From Bacteroidia bacterium (lineage in GTDB: Bacteria > Bacteroidota > Bacteroidia > Bacteroidales > Paludibacteraceae): 26,142 nt of DNA. This document shows positions 7,837 to 16,120 of this stretch, one piece after another. The notes beneath the pieces were generated by a model. That model saw only the letters and a list, made by a program, of their open reading frames with translations, made no database searches and was not told the DNA's origin. Position numbers and translations under genes: made by a program. Position 1 is the stretch's first letter. The number at the start of each line of letters is the position of its first letter. The stretch spans positions 1 through 26,142 of the forward strand of contig JAGKVE010000028.1 of the NCBI GenBank assembly GCA_021152555.1, given 5' to 3'.

Positions 7837-7935
7837 TCACTCATAGTTTCTGCCCCAGCGCATATCCAAACAACGTTTCAGCAATTCACGTTGATTATGC
7901 GTAATAACGAATATTGATAATATAGGCTTAATCAT
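7837..7935 (-). pseudogene. 5' remnant of a GT2 glycosyltransferase gene
   Basis: The frame starts at 7935 with MIKPILSIFVITHNQRELL, then KRCLD, and ends after 32 codons. The DNA at 7845-7935 is about 85% identical to the first 92 bp of the intact GT2 gene (5436-5527), including a 31-bp identical block. Similarity stops abruptly at 7845. Its ATG overlaps the TGA of the upstream flavoprotein gene (ATGA), so a full GT2 gene was once coupled there and lost nearly all its coding sequence. Confidence 0.8.
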
Positions 7936-9179
7936 ATCATTGGCTCAATAGTCTTCATAGCCGCAGCCATCGCGGCATCCATATTATAGTACTCCCAGTC
8001 TGCAAAACGTCCTGTCATATAAACGCCTTTTGCAGTTAATTTCTGCTTGAGAGATAAAATCATCTCACGTGTATCCTTTTGCTGAATAGGATACGTATAT
8101 TGATTATATTTATGCGTGATATATTTCGGATTTAAAGGAATGCGTTGCAGATTCTCCGAAATCTTTTCTTTGCTGATTTCATCAGTAAACTCAACCGTAG
8201 CAGTAATCCTATTGGGAGTTAACTTTCCATTATTGGATGACGCAAAATTACCTGTGCAAATGATGCGATGCGCTTCGTACTTATCATCGGGCAAATATAT
8301 CCATGAATAAGGATTAGCATCTATCTCACAAAATACAGCCGTTGTGCCATGAAATTGTAAAGCCTCTATTGGCTGAGTATAAGTTGATATTTCAACTCCT
8401 CTTACCAAATGCGGTATATCTTTTATATTTCCGCAGAAAATTACATTATTAAATACCTCTCCGTTTATCAGCCACTGGTCATGTTTCCACTCTATCTGTT
8501 CTATCGAAGCACTACATCTTATATTTATACCTTTCGCCAATCGCTCTACAATAAGTTGAGATCCATTTCGTTTTTCATAGAAGAAGGAACTATGAACAAA
8601 TTGTTTTTCTGCAACTCGATTGAAGTTATTATAAATGATTTCTTCAACAGTTGGCATTGGTAATTTCCCAGCAAGCCAATCAATAGGCACATCCGCTAAA
8701 CTGCGTCGCCATACTTTCATATTATATGGTTCAAAATAGAGATTATAGAGGGTATCACCAAATCGTTGTTTCAAAAAATCCTTAAAATTTTCAATTGACT
8801 GTGAGTTTGATTTAGATATTGCAAGCAAGTCTTGAATAAAGGATTTCTGTAAGGATTCATCTAATAAATAAGCAAAGTTCTCTATAGGATATGGAATCTG
8901 CTGCCCATTAGGAAAAAAGATAACAGAATTACGATCAGTCTTATGGAATTCTATATCTTTATCAAATTGTTTCCAAAACCAATCAAGTACTTGTTGATTT
9001 TTAGTATTAAAAACATGTCCTCCACAAGTATGGAATAGTGATCCATCTATTCTTTCACATCGAATTAAACCTCCAGCCTTTGATTCTTTTTCAAAGACAA
9101 CCACTTCAGCTTTTTCCCGTAGTAATTGTGCCACTGTTAAACCGGACACACCTGCGCCAATGATTGCTATTTTATTCAT
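7932..9179 (-). CDS. FAD-dependent oxidoreductase, UDP-galactopyranose mutase-like
   Basis: The 415-residue product opens with the Rossmann motif IGAGVSGLTVAQLL (7-20), has the ribose-binding acid in VVVFEKE near residue 30, then AGGLIRC and HTCGGHVFNT (51-60), comparable to the GGH-containing segment of UDP-galactopyranose mutase. NMKVWRRSLADVP (about 153-165) and the C-terminal GRFADWEYYNMDAAM, which would close over FAD, fit the same superfamily. Classical mutases have about 370-390 residues, so this is a divergent relative of the mutase/protoporphyrinogen-oxidase group. In this context conversion of a nucleotide sugar is likely, possibly to a furanose. It overlaps the upstream glycosyltransferase by 8 bp. 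Confidence 0.75.
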   Translation of the reverse strand: MNKIAIIGAGVSGLTVAQLLREKAEVVVFEKESKAGGLIRCERIDGSLFHTCGGHVFNTKNQQVLDWFWKQFDKDIEFHKTDRNSVIFFPNGQQIPYPIENFAYLLDESLQKSFIQDLLAISKSNSQSIENFKDFLKQRFGDTLYNLYFEPYNMKVWRRSLADVPIDWLAGKLPMPTVEEIIYNNFNRVAEKQFVHSSFFYEKRNGSQLIVERLAKGINIRCSASIEQIEWKHDQWLINGEVFNNVIFCGNIKDIPHLVRGVEISTYTQPIEALQFHGTTAVFCEIDANPYSWIYLPDDKYEAHRIICTGNFASSNNGKLTPNRITATVEFTDEISKEKISENLQRIPLNPKYITHKYNQYTYPIQQKDTREMILSLKQKLTAKGVYMTGRFADWEYYNMDAAMAAAMKTIEPMI

Positions 9180-10167
9180 ATCTTGATAAGATTTCTTTTA
9201 GTTGCTGTGCACGTACAGATGTGTAATGTTTTTTCAAATAACTTGCATATTTATCTATTTCTATTGTTTCTTTCAACGCCTTATCCATTAACATTTCAAA
9301 CTGCTGGTACAACTCTATTGAAGGGCAAAATTTCTCCAATTCAAAATGTTTCGTATCCTCATTAGGTATATATCTACATAAAACATGGCAACCAGCAGCT
9401 AAAAGTTCTAAAAATCTCGGTGTTACATGATTAAAGTTTTTATGCCCATCTCTCGCTCCATACAACATCGATGTTGCATACAAAGTAACTTTAGATGAAC
9501 GTATTATGTTGACATAATCTTCACGAATACCCCCCCCTATAGGACTATCACTACTATTCGTATAGTATTTAAACTCACCGTTATCATTTTTTCGATACAC
9601 GTATGTCACTTCCGGATGTTCTGTTACATATCTTTCAAAGAATGATTTCATTGTAGTTTCCTGATTACCAACCAACGCAATAGCATATTTCTTTTGTTGC
9701 AAATACTTCTCATCAAATGCATATTGATCCGGCAGCGATAATGGTAAGTACTCAATCTTAATATCCGGACATAAATCCTTATGCTCGTTCAAGAAATTGT
9801 ATGCATCTAAGCAGGAAATTAACACAAGCGGATGCTCTCGGTAAGCACAATTGAATTGTGGCAACTTTTCCTCTGGAAGATAGAAATCGATAATCCAAGG
9901 TATAATATGCTTACTATTGAACCTGGGCTGCTCTACCGGATTCATATCAAAGCATAGACTCATTTTATGAGGATACAAGAACTCGCGTAATATCGGAATT
10001 TGACGTAAATATTTATTACGCATATTCCGATACATCAAATACGGACGATATTCATGATACAATGGAATATTCAGCGTATCGCTAATAATATCCTCCCATT
10101 CATACACCAGATCAAAAAAGAAACGGCGCTCAAAATCACGTTTTGTATTGATATAAGATAGTTGCAT
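9172..10167 (-). CDS. Glycosyltransferase, GT1/CgeB-like (Glyco_trans_1_2 C-terminal)
   Basis: The 331-residue product has no membrane segment. The C-terminal part carries HVTPRFLELLAAGCHVLCRYIP (about residues 246-267), the nucleotide-sugar-binding segment of GT-B enzymes with a Glyco_trans_1_2-type C-terminus; YAIALVGNQET near 165 marks the interdomain region. A run of eight G residues on the coding strand (9537-9530) encodes IGGGI near residue 213, a plausible slippage site. It is 3 bp from the pyruvyl transferase gene and overlaps the flavoprotein gene by 8 bp, so all three are tightly coupled. Sugar specificity is unknown. Confidence 0.8.
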   Translation of the reverse strand: MQLSYINTKRDFERRFFFDLVYEWEDIISDTLNIPLYHEYRPYLMYRNMRNKYLRQIPILREFLYPHKMSLCFDMNPVEQPRFNSKHIIPWIIDFYLPEEKLPQFNCAYREHPLVLISCLDAYNFLNEHKDLCPDIKIEYLPLSLPDQYAFDEKYLQQKKYAIALVGNQETTMKSFFERYVTEHPEVTYVYRKNDNGEFKYYTNSSDSPIGGGIREDYVNIIRSSKVTLYATSMLYGARDGHKNFNHVTPRFLELLAAGCHVLCRYIPNEDTKHFELEKFCPSIELYQQFEMLMDKALKETIEIDKYASYLKKHYTSVRAQQLKEILSRYE

Positions 10168-10170
10168 AAT

Positions 10171-11247
10171 TTACTCCAATAAATTATCCTTTAAAAAGGC
10201 CAACCCTTTTTGACGATGTTGTTCAATTTTTATATTAACAAGATTATACTCTATTGGCTTATCTATATCCACATCATCAATTTTGTCTATAAATCGACCA
10301 GACAGTCCCATAATATCCAATAGAGTCTTTACCCTATCCGTATTCCATATTTGACGAACATAGAATGGTTTATTGAAAATCATAGAAAATGCTGTTCCAT
10401 GGAATGAAGAAGTTACCACAAAATCAGAATATCTGAATAAAGAAATGAATTCTGTCGGACCAGCTGTCACCATATAACCTCCTTCTTTACCAACATGCTC
10501 AACTCCATCTGATAAGCGAATTATCTGCAAATGTTTCAGTTCTGCAATATAATGTGCTAATTGTGTAGTTTTTTCATCTTTTTGAAAATCATAAAATAAC
10601 AGATATGGTTCTTTAACCATTCGTTTTGAATTAATTTTACTCCATTCTTCTTTCCGCAAAAGGAAGGTCGGATCTATCATCAATTCGACATTATTTTTGA
10701 ATAAGTGATGCGAATTTAAAAATCCTTGAAAATTTTTCTCACGCACAGAAACTGCAGAAAAACGCTCCAATGCCTTCTTTACAAACTCTCCATCTCCCTT
10801 CTCAATATCAAGCACACCCATGCTTGCCGCATATGATATCCGTTTATCGGTATTAGAGTCCTTAATTCCCCACCAAATATCATCAAATCCATACTCGAAT
10901 TTCGACCATATTTGATCACTACCATAAATAATGGCATCTAAATACTCTTGGTTATAAGGTCTATCATTGAGATAGGTATTCAGGTATCTCTCAAAGTTAT
11001 TCTCTCTCTTGCGCAGAGTAAGATATTTCGGTAGATACCACTTATACAGGTACTTAGGATAGAGCAAAATTTCCTTCAACGAACTCTTGGATAACGGACG
11101 AGGATTCCATTTTGTCAAGGTGTTGGCACGTCTATCCGTCATTACCACATTATGCCCCATTTGCTCAAGAACATTCTTGAGCGCATAGCCTTGAAGCATA
11201 GCACCATAGTTATGGGCATAATGTACTGTGCAAATTCCTATATTCAT
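10171..11247 (-). CDS. Polysaccharide pyruvyl transferase family protein
   Basis: The 358-residue product begins MNIGICTVHYAHNYGAMLQGYALKNVLEQMGH, the start of the PF04230 family, which adds pyruvate ketals to sugars of exopolysaccharides, capsules and teichoic acids using phosphoenolpyruvate. YGSDQIWS near residue 109 and SDFVVTSSFHGTAFSMIFNKPF near 273-294 are the other family blocks. Length is typical. It starts 1 bp after the nitroreductase gene and ends 3 bp before the glycosyltransferase, consistent with one operon. It would give the surface glycan a negative charge. Confidence 0.9.
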   Translation of the reverse strand: MNIGICTVHYAHNYGAMLQGYALKNVLEQMGHNVVMTDRRANTLTKWNPRPLSKSSLKEILLYPKYLYKWYLPKYLTLRKRENNFERYLNTYLNDRPYNQEYLDAIIYGSDQIWSKFEYGFDDIWWGIKDSNTDKRISYAASMGVLDIEKGDGEFVKKALERFSAVSVREKNFQGFLNSHHLFKNNVELMIDPTFLLRKEEWSKINSKRMVKEPYLLFYDFQKDEKTTQLAHYIAELKHLQIIRLSDGVEHVGKEGGYMVTAGPTEFISLFRYSDFVVTSSFHGTAFSMIFNKPFYVRQIWNTDRVKTLLDIMGLSGRFIDKIDDVDIDKPIEYNLVNIKIEQHRQKGLAFLKDNLLE

Positions 11248-11248
11248 A

Positions 11249-12259
11249 TTAAAAATATGTTACGATTTCTTTTGCGTCCCTTCTCTTTGATGTCACGAGA
11301 TTAAACTCATCTTTGGGATTACCGCAAGCTATAAATGCCACCACCTCTTGCGAATCTGGAATATTTAATAGTTCATGGATCTGTTGCTGGGATACCTCAT
11401 CTGCATACCAGTTGAGCGGTATAGCGGCCACTTGATGATAATGCAAGGCATACAACAAGTTCATCATATAGATTCCAGCATCAACATACCCTCCAAACCA
11501 TTCTTCGCCACTTCCCCATGATTGAAGTTCAGTAGCAATCACCAATAGTGGACGTGCATTATCTGCAAAGCCTCTTTCATGATTTTGCAAATCAACTAGT
11601 TTCGTTATCAGTTGCTCATTATAAACAGCATATACTCGTGTTGCTTGACGATTGCAAGCAGATGGTGCATTCTGCGCCAAAGCAAAAACTTGATTCATAA
11701 CGGATTTACGTACATCCGTTCCGTCAAAGTCACGAATCGAATGTCGGGATGCAGAAAACTCTGCAAACGATTTTTGGATATCCGCAAAGTATTCCTGCTT
11801 TGTTAAATGCTTGGTATGCGACAAGTCCCAATGTCCCTCTGTTTGTTTGAGTAAAGCATCTATCGATTGTTGCAAATCATCACTCAACAAAAAACTCTGC
11901 TCTTTATGTAACTGATCATACTCCGCTATCACGCCTAATGTGTCTTCCAACCGCGATGGATAATCACCATATGCATCCATATACCGGTAGCATAAATCAA
12001 TCAACGCACGCATTTTTGGTTGTCCGAAGCCAAAACGCTTCTCACTAACCGCAAGTCCTTTCTCTATCGAATGGTACGATATCACCATCTGAGAAAGCAT
12101 CTGCTCAGCAGACTGACTGTGGTAATACGCATATTGCAGCACCTTTTGCAAATGACGCATGTACAGTGGAGTTGTCGACTTCTCCTCCAATACCCTTAAC
12201 GTCTTTTTATTATTATTATAAGACAATATATATCGCCATATCTTTCGTATCCGGTTCAT
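11249..12259 (-). CDS. Nitroreductase-family protein of a polysaccharide cluster
   Basis: The ATG at 12259 overlaps the Wzt stop codon (ATGA), which makes it the better start than the one at 12274; the product is then 336 residues, MNRIRKIWRYIL onward. An N-terminal extension of about 150 residues contains SYHSIEKGLAV and FGFGQPKM, a block seen in long nitroreductases of surface-glycan clusters. The FMN-binding domain begins at SRHSIRDFDG and continues with LAQNAPSACNRQATRVY, ending with VVAFIACGNP. Such proteins often sit beside pyruvyl transferases, as here, but the reaction in glycan synthesis is not known to me. Confidence 0.85.
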   Translation of the reverse strand: MNRIRKIWRYILSYNNNKKTLRVLEEKSTTPLYMRHLQKVLQYAYYHSQSAEQMLSQMVISYHSIEKGLAVSEKRFGFGQPKMRALIDLCYRYMDAYGDYPSRLEDTLGVIAEYDQLHKEQSFLLSDDLQQSIDALLKQTEGHWDLSHTKHLTKQEYFADIQKSFAEFSASRHSIRDFDGTDVRKSVMNQVFALAQNAPSACNRQATRVYAVYNEQLITKLVDLQNHERGFADNARPLLVIATELQSWGSGEEWFGGYVDAGIYMMNLLYALHYHQVAAIPLNWYADEVSQQQIHELLNIPDSQEVVAFIACGNPKDEFNLVTSKRRDAKEIVTYF

Positions 12260-13536
12260 GATCCTATAATCCATTTATGAGGCAATAATGTAATAGACGA
12301 ACTATCCTTATAAAAACGACCGGTTCCATAAATATCAGATTCTACTATTTCGAAATCAAATGCCCCTTCTATCCAATCAATATCTTTTTCATTTTCGTCC
12401 CACAATCGCACATTAACTCTGTACATTCCAATTGACAATGGGAATCCGTCATAAACAACCCTAATAATATTCTCTCCCTTTCGAAGATTCACCTTATCGT
12501 CACTTGCAAAGTGGGAATTTGACGAAAATACAAGGACTCCCATTGAATTATAAACACTGTACATAATAGTACAGTTTTCCAAATCATGTTCGGCATGAAT
12601 ATGCATTTTAAATTCCGTGGGCTGTTGTAAAAGCACTTGCGTCTTGGACACACCATTAACTATTAATTCAAAATCAGAAAAGCGAGCCAAGCCTGAACCA
12701 ACACGATCTGTGCGTTGGGCTAATGTAACACCCTTTTCACGATAATCGTTATCACTCAGATAATGCGCAACTACATTATCAATTTCACCTGTTAATTTGA
12801 TTATTCCATTCTCCAATAGAATACCATGCTTACAAAGGCTTCGAACAGATGCCATATTATGACTAACAAAGAGCACAGTTCTGCCTTCGCCAGTGGAAAC
12901 GTCTTTCATTTTGCCAATGGCTTTCTTTTGGAACTCGGCATCGCCGACGGCGAGGACTTCGTCCACAACGAGGATCTCAGGATCCAGGAAGGCTGCTACG
13001 GCAAAGCCCAGACGGACAGTCATACCGGAACTATATCTTTTTACAGGGGTGTCGATATACCGCTCGCAGCCGGAGAAATCAATGATCTCGTCCAGCTTGG
13101 CTTGGATCTCATTACGCGTCATGCCGAGGATAGCGCCGTTCATGAAGATATTCTCCCGTCCCGTCATCTCGCCATGGAAACCTGTTCCGACCTCCAGAAG
13201 GCTGCCTATTCGGCCGTGGGCACGGATAGTGCCGGTAGTAGGGCCGGTGACGCGGGAGAGGAGTTTGAGCAGAGTCGATTTACCGGCGCCGTTCTTACCG
13301 ATGATGCCGACGACGTCGCCTTGCTCGACCTTGAAGTCGATATCGCGGAGCGCCCAGACGTAGTCAGAATTACCGCGTGTAGATCTATCATTGGTTTCAC
13401 CTATTTTGAGGTATGGGTCCTCCTGACGTAAAACGCTGGTCAACCACCAGCGGCGGATGTCATGGCTTAGCGTCCTGGTACTCACCAGCCCTAACCTATA
13501 TTGCTTGGATACGTGATTAAATTCTATCGCGGTCAT
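12256..13536 (-). CDS. wzt: Wzt-type ABC transporter ATP-binding protein with C-terminal sugar-binding domain
   Basis: Wzt powers export of undecaprenyl-linked O-polysaccharide across the inner membrane together with the permease Wzm. The nucleotide-binding domain has Walker A GKNGAGKST (80-88), signature YSSGM (168-172), Walker B ILVVDE (188-193) and switch His226. Residues about 265-426 form a separate beta-rich domain (FSDFELIVNG to the end) like the Wzt C-terminal domain that recognises the glycan tip. Length (426) fits. No permease gene is next to it, which is unusual. The DNA shifts near 12880 from G+C-rich (ATPase part) to A+T-rich (tail). It has its own promoter at 13594-13624 and heads the operon. 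Confidence 0.9.
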   Translation of the reverse strand: MTAIEFNHVSKQYRLGLVSTRTLSHDIRRWWLTSVLRQEDPYLKIGETNDRSTRGNSDYVWALRDIDFKVEQGDVVGIIGKNGAGKSTLLKLLSRVTGPTTGTIRAHGRIGSLLEVGTGFHGEMTGRENIFMNGAILGMTRNEIQAKLDEIIDFSGCERYIDTPVKRYSSGMTVRLGFAVAAFLDPEILVVDEVLAVGDAEFQKKAIGKMKDVSTGEGRTVLFVSHNMASVRSLCKHGILLENGIIKLTGEIDNVVAHYLSDNDYREKGVTLAQRTDRVGSGLARFSDFELIVNGVSKTQVLLQQPTEFKMHIHAEHDLENCTIMYSVYNSMGVLVFSSNSHFASDDKVNLRKGENIIRVVYDGFPLSIGMYRVNVRLWDENEKDIDWIEGAFDFEIVESDIYGTGRFYKDSSSITLLPHKWIIGS

Positions 13537-13593
13537 AAATTAAATGATGGATTGAGTCGTGCCTGTTTTATCTGCACGAAATAAAATCGGCGG

Positions 13594-13635
13594 CAAAGAT
13601 ACAAAAAAAATCCCATATATGCAAGCATATAGGGA
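13594..13635 (-). promoter_or_regulatory. Promoter of the wzt-led polysaccharide operon
   Basis: TTG (13624-13622), 20 nt, TATCTTTG (13601-13594) on the minus strand. The dyad TATATGC-AA-GCATATA (13616-13631) is flanked by TCCC and GGGA. The predicted leader to the ATG at 13536 is about 50 nt. Confidence 0.75.
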
Positions 13636-13662
13636 TTATTTTGCATTTTTCACCTTATTTAT

Positions 13663-13872
13663 TCAATTCTTCACAGGGTAAATACGCCCGGAAGGAGTCA
13701 TGAGACCACGGCGTTCCAAGTCGGCACAACAGCGGCAGTTCAGGTCTGTCCAATGGCTATTCTTCCTCCGCGGCGAGAGACGCTGCGCCAAACGACCATC
13801 CGGCAGACGCTTCAACGTCGAGTCAATCCAACCGAAACAAAGCGCTTCTTCCACCACCTCGATATACGGCAT
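13663..13872 (-). pseudogene. Internal fragment of a YdeI/OmpD-associated family protein
   Basis: The frame reads YIEVVEEALCFGWIDSTLKR, then AQRLSPRRKNSHWTDLN and LERRGLMTPSGR, the central conserved stretch of YdeI/OmpD-associated proteins (family about 190 residues). The N-terminal 40-50 residues and about 80 C-terminal residues are missing, and an in-frame TGA lies 9 bp before its first ATG. It is a remnant, probably untranslated. Confidence 0.7.
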
Positions 13873-13942
13873 TGGGCGTCATACGATATCGCGTATCCAT
13901 ATCCGCCGCCGTAAGCGAATAACGATGAGTATATTGAATCAT
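13823..13942 (-). pseudogene. 5' remnant of another gene, joined to the YdeI fragment
   Basis: A frame from the ATG at 13942 encodes 39 residues, starting MIQYTHRYSLTAADMDTRYR and MTPNAV, then runs in the wrong frame through the YdeI fragment and stops at 13823. The start is preceded by TAATTTTG (13973-13966) with CTG 20 nt upstream, so this was a real promoter and gene start. The N-terminus loosely recalls a hotdog-fold thioesterase, but that is a guess. A deletion near 13868 seems to have joined two genes. Confidence 0.5.
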
Positions 13943-13983
13943 AGTTTCTTTATTTTATTCAGCTGCAAAATTAGCATTTTTTA

Positions 13984-15564
13984 TCATCCCGCCCAGCTGC
14001 TTCTATCCAGCGAGCGATAGGATATAGATTCAAGCAAGTGTTTCTTTTGGATATCCAGTGCTCCCTCCAGATCCGCTATTGTCCGTGCAACCTTCAATAT
14101 ACGGTCATAAGCACGGGCGGAAAGCCCCAGTTTGGTCATTGTGAACTCCAGCAGTTTGTCACACTCATCATCCAATGCGCAATATTGGCGGACCATCTTG
14201 GAGTTCATCATCGCGTTACAATGCACCAGCTTGCTCTGACGGAAGCGCTCATTCTGAACCGCCCTCGCCTTCAGCACGCGTTCCCGCATAATAGCCGAAC
14301 TCTCTGCCGGCTGCATATCGCGCAGCTGGTCATACGGCACAGCCTCTATATCGCACTGTATATCAATACGATCCAATAACGGGCCACTGATTTTAGCCAG
14401 ATAGCGATGCACTTGCGCCGGCGTACAGGTACACGGATGGGCAGGGTTATTTTCCCCATAATGTCCGCACGGGCATGGGTTCATCGCCGCCACTAACATG
14501 AACGACGCCGGATAATCCACCGTATCCTTTGCCCGCGCTACCGTGATATGACGGTCCTCCAAAGGTTGGCGAAGTACCTCCAATACAGAGCGTTTGTATT
14601 CCGGCAACTCGTCCAGGAAGAGCACGCCGTTATGCGCAAGGCTGATCTCTCCGGGGTGCGGGTTTGTGCCTCCTCCTACCAACGCCACATCCGTAATCGT
14701 ATGGTGCGGACTGCGGAATGGCCGCTGCACAATAAGCGAACTGCTCGCCATATTGCGTTTGTTGGTCAAGCCGGCTACAGAATGAATCTTCGTGGTTTCC
14801 AATGCTTCATCAAGCGTCAGCGGAGGCAAAATAGAAGGGATACGTTTGGCAATCATTGATTTACCTGCACCCGGAGGACCGACCATAATCATATTATGCC
14901 CTCCGGCAGCTGCTATCTCCACCGCCCTGCGCACTTTGTACTGACCTCGTACATCCGAGAAATCCAGATCCGAAGGAAAAGCCGATTCAGCAAACAAAGC
15001 TTGTGTATCTACTCTCGCAGGCTCGAATGTATCCTCCGGATTCAATTCGTTTTTCGGTTCATCGTTGAGAAGGTGAACCACCTCCATTATATCTTTCAGC
15101 CCATACACATTGAGCCCGTCCACGACGGCTGCTTCCTCTGCATTCGCCGCCGGCAGGATAAGTCCCTTGAAACCTTCTTTCTTCGCACAAAGCGCAATAG
15201 GGAGTGCTCCGCGAATGGGCTGTAGCGATCCGTCCAAAGACAATTCGCCCATTATCATATAATCGCTTAAATGCTTGGTTTTCAGCTTCTCAGCACCAGC
15301 CAACATGCCTATCGCCAAAGGAAGGTCATACGCGGCTCCTTCTTTCTTGATATCCGCCGGAGCCATGTTGATTGTAAAAGTACGGCGGAGCGTCTCCAAG
15401 CCGTTGACAGTCAGGGCGGCAATGATACGTTCATGCGACTCTTTGACCGCCACGTCAGGAAGACCGACCAAGGTAAAATCAAAACCCGGGACCGAGTGAA
15501 CCTCTATCGTCACCGGCACCGCGTCTATGCCCACAGGGGCTGCACTATAGATTTTGATAAGCAT
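13984..15564 (-). CDS. comM: ComM / YifB-type Mg-chelatase-like AAA+ ATPase
   Basis: ComM is a hexameric helicase that promotes branch migration during natural transformation; the family (YifB) is widespread in bacteria regardless of competence. The 526-residue product is full length: an N-terminal Lon-protease-like fold domain (about 1-170; LVGLPDVAVKESHERI at 33-48), Walker A GPPGAGKS (229-236), Walker B VLFLDE (314-319), a Cys-rich MNPCPCGHYG and HPCTCTP insertion (about 365-390) and the C-terminal LSARAYDRILKVARTIADL block. It has its own promoter at 15599-15629 and ends beside gene remnants. It marks the core chromosome next to the polysaccharide cluster. Confidence 0.95.
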   Translation of the reverse strand: MLIKIYSAAPVGIDAVPVTIEVHSVPGFDFTLVGLPDVAVKESHERIIAALTVNGLETLRRTFTINMAPADIKKEGAAYDLPLAIGMLAGAEKLKTKHLSDYMIMGELSLDGSLQPIRGALPIALCAKKEGFKGLILPAANAEEAAVVDGLNVYGLKDIMEVVHLLNDEPKNELNPEDTFEPARVDTQALFAESAFPSDLDFSDVRGQYKVRRAVEIAAAGGHNMIMVGPPGAGKSMIAKRIPSILPPLTLDEALETTKIHSVAGLTNKRNMASSSLIVQRPFRSPHHTITDVALVGGGTNPHPGEISLAHNGVLFLDELPEYKRSVLEVLRQPLEDRHITVARAKDTVDYPASFMLVAAMNPCPCGHYGENNPAHPCTCTPAQVHRYLAKISGPLLDRIDIQCDIEAVPYDQLRDMQPAESSAIMRERVLKARAVQNERFRQSKLVHCNAMMNSKMVRQYCALDDECDKLLEFTMTKLGLSARAYDRILKVARTIADLEGALDIQKKHLLESISYRSLDRSSWAG

Positions 15565-15598
15565 ATATGGTACTTTAATTAAGATTGCATTTCGCCTG

Positions 15599-15629
15599 CA
15601 AAATTACAAAAAAAAACTCATATATGCAA
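15599..15629 (-). promoter_or_regulatory. Promoter of comM
   Basis: TTG (15629-15627), 20 nt with nine T residues, TAATTTTG (15606-15599) on the minus strand. TTG is followed by CATATATG. The -33 region abuts the end of the upstream reductase gene (stop at 15633). Confidence 0.75.
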
Positions 15630-15632
15630 ATA

Positions 15633-16076
15633 TTACAGAATAATCTTCACTATTTGCTCCAAATACAACTTGTCAGTGTCGTCAAATGCATCAAAATCAG
15701 TACTGTCTATATCCAATACGGCCATCACGACGCCATTTTGGAGGAGCGGTACTACGATTTCACTATTCGAAGCCGAAGAACAAGCAATATGCCCTGCGAA
15801 CTGATGCACATCCGGCACAATGATTGTCTGCGCTTTCTGCCATGCCGTCCCGCAAACGCCACGGCCAAACGGGATACGCATACAGGCAACCGGTCCTTGG
15901 AAAGGACCAAGAACCAATTCATTGCCATCAACACGGTAAAAACCGGTCCACCAGAAACCGAATGCGTCATGCAATACCGCCGATACATTTGCCATTCTGG
16001 CTACGAAATCCGGCTCGCCGGAAATAAGAGATTCTATCTGCGGCAGAAGAGATTGATATATATCCTGTTTCGACAT
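15633..16076 (-). CDS. msrC: Free methionine-(R)-sulfoxide reductase (GAF domain)
   Basis: fRMsr reduces free methionine-R-sulfoxide using cysteine thiols regenerated by thioredoxin. From the ATG at 16076 the product is 147 residues (MSKQDIYQSLLPQIESL onward), a single GAF domain: WWTGFYRVDGNELVLGPFQG (42-61), CMRIPFGRGVCGTAW (65-79) and HIACSSASNSEIVVP (96-110). Cysteines 65, 75 and 99 have the 10- and 24-residue spacing of the three catalytic cysteines of the E. coli enzyme. A longer reading from 16160 would extend into the 5S-remnant trailer and is rejected. No clear promoter lies directly upstream, so it may depend on transcription from the aldehyde dehydrogenase side. Confidence 0.92.
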   Translation of the reverse strand: MSKQDIYQSLLPQIESLISGEPDFVARMANVSAVLHDAFGFWWTGFYRVDGNELVLGPFQGPVACMRIPFGRGVCGTAWQKAQTIIVPDVHQFAGHIACSSASNSEIVVPLLQNGVVMAVLDIDSTDFDAFDDTDKLYLEQIVKIIL

Positions 16077-16120
16077 CGTTACATTCTTGACATAGACTGA
16101 ACGACCAGATAATCCCACCA

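Noticed and set aside
12826..13431. A 201-residue open frame on the plus strand opposite wzt
   Set aside because: It is the antisense shadow of the G+C-rich ATPase-coding part; the minus strand has full ABC motifs and the shadow has no family features.
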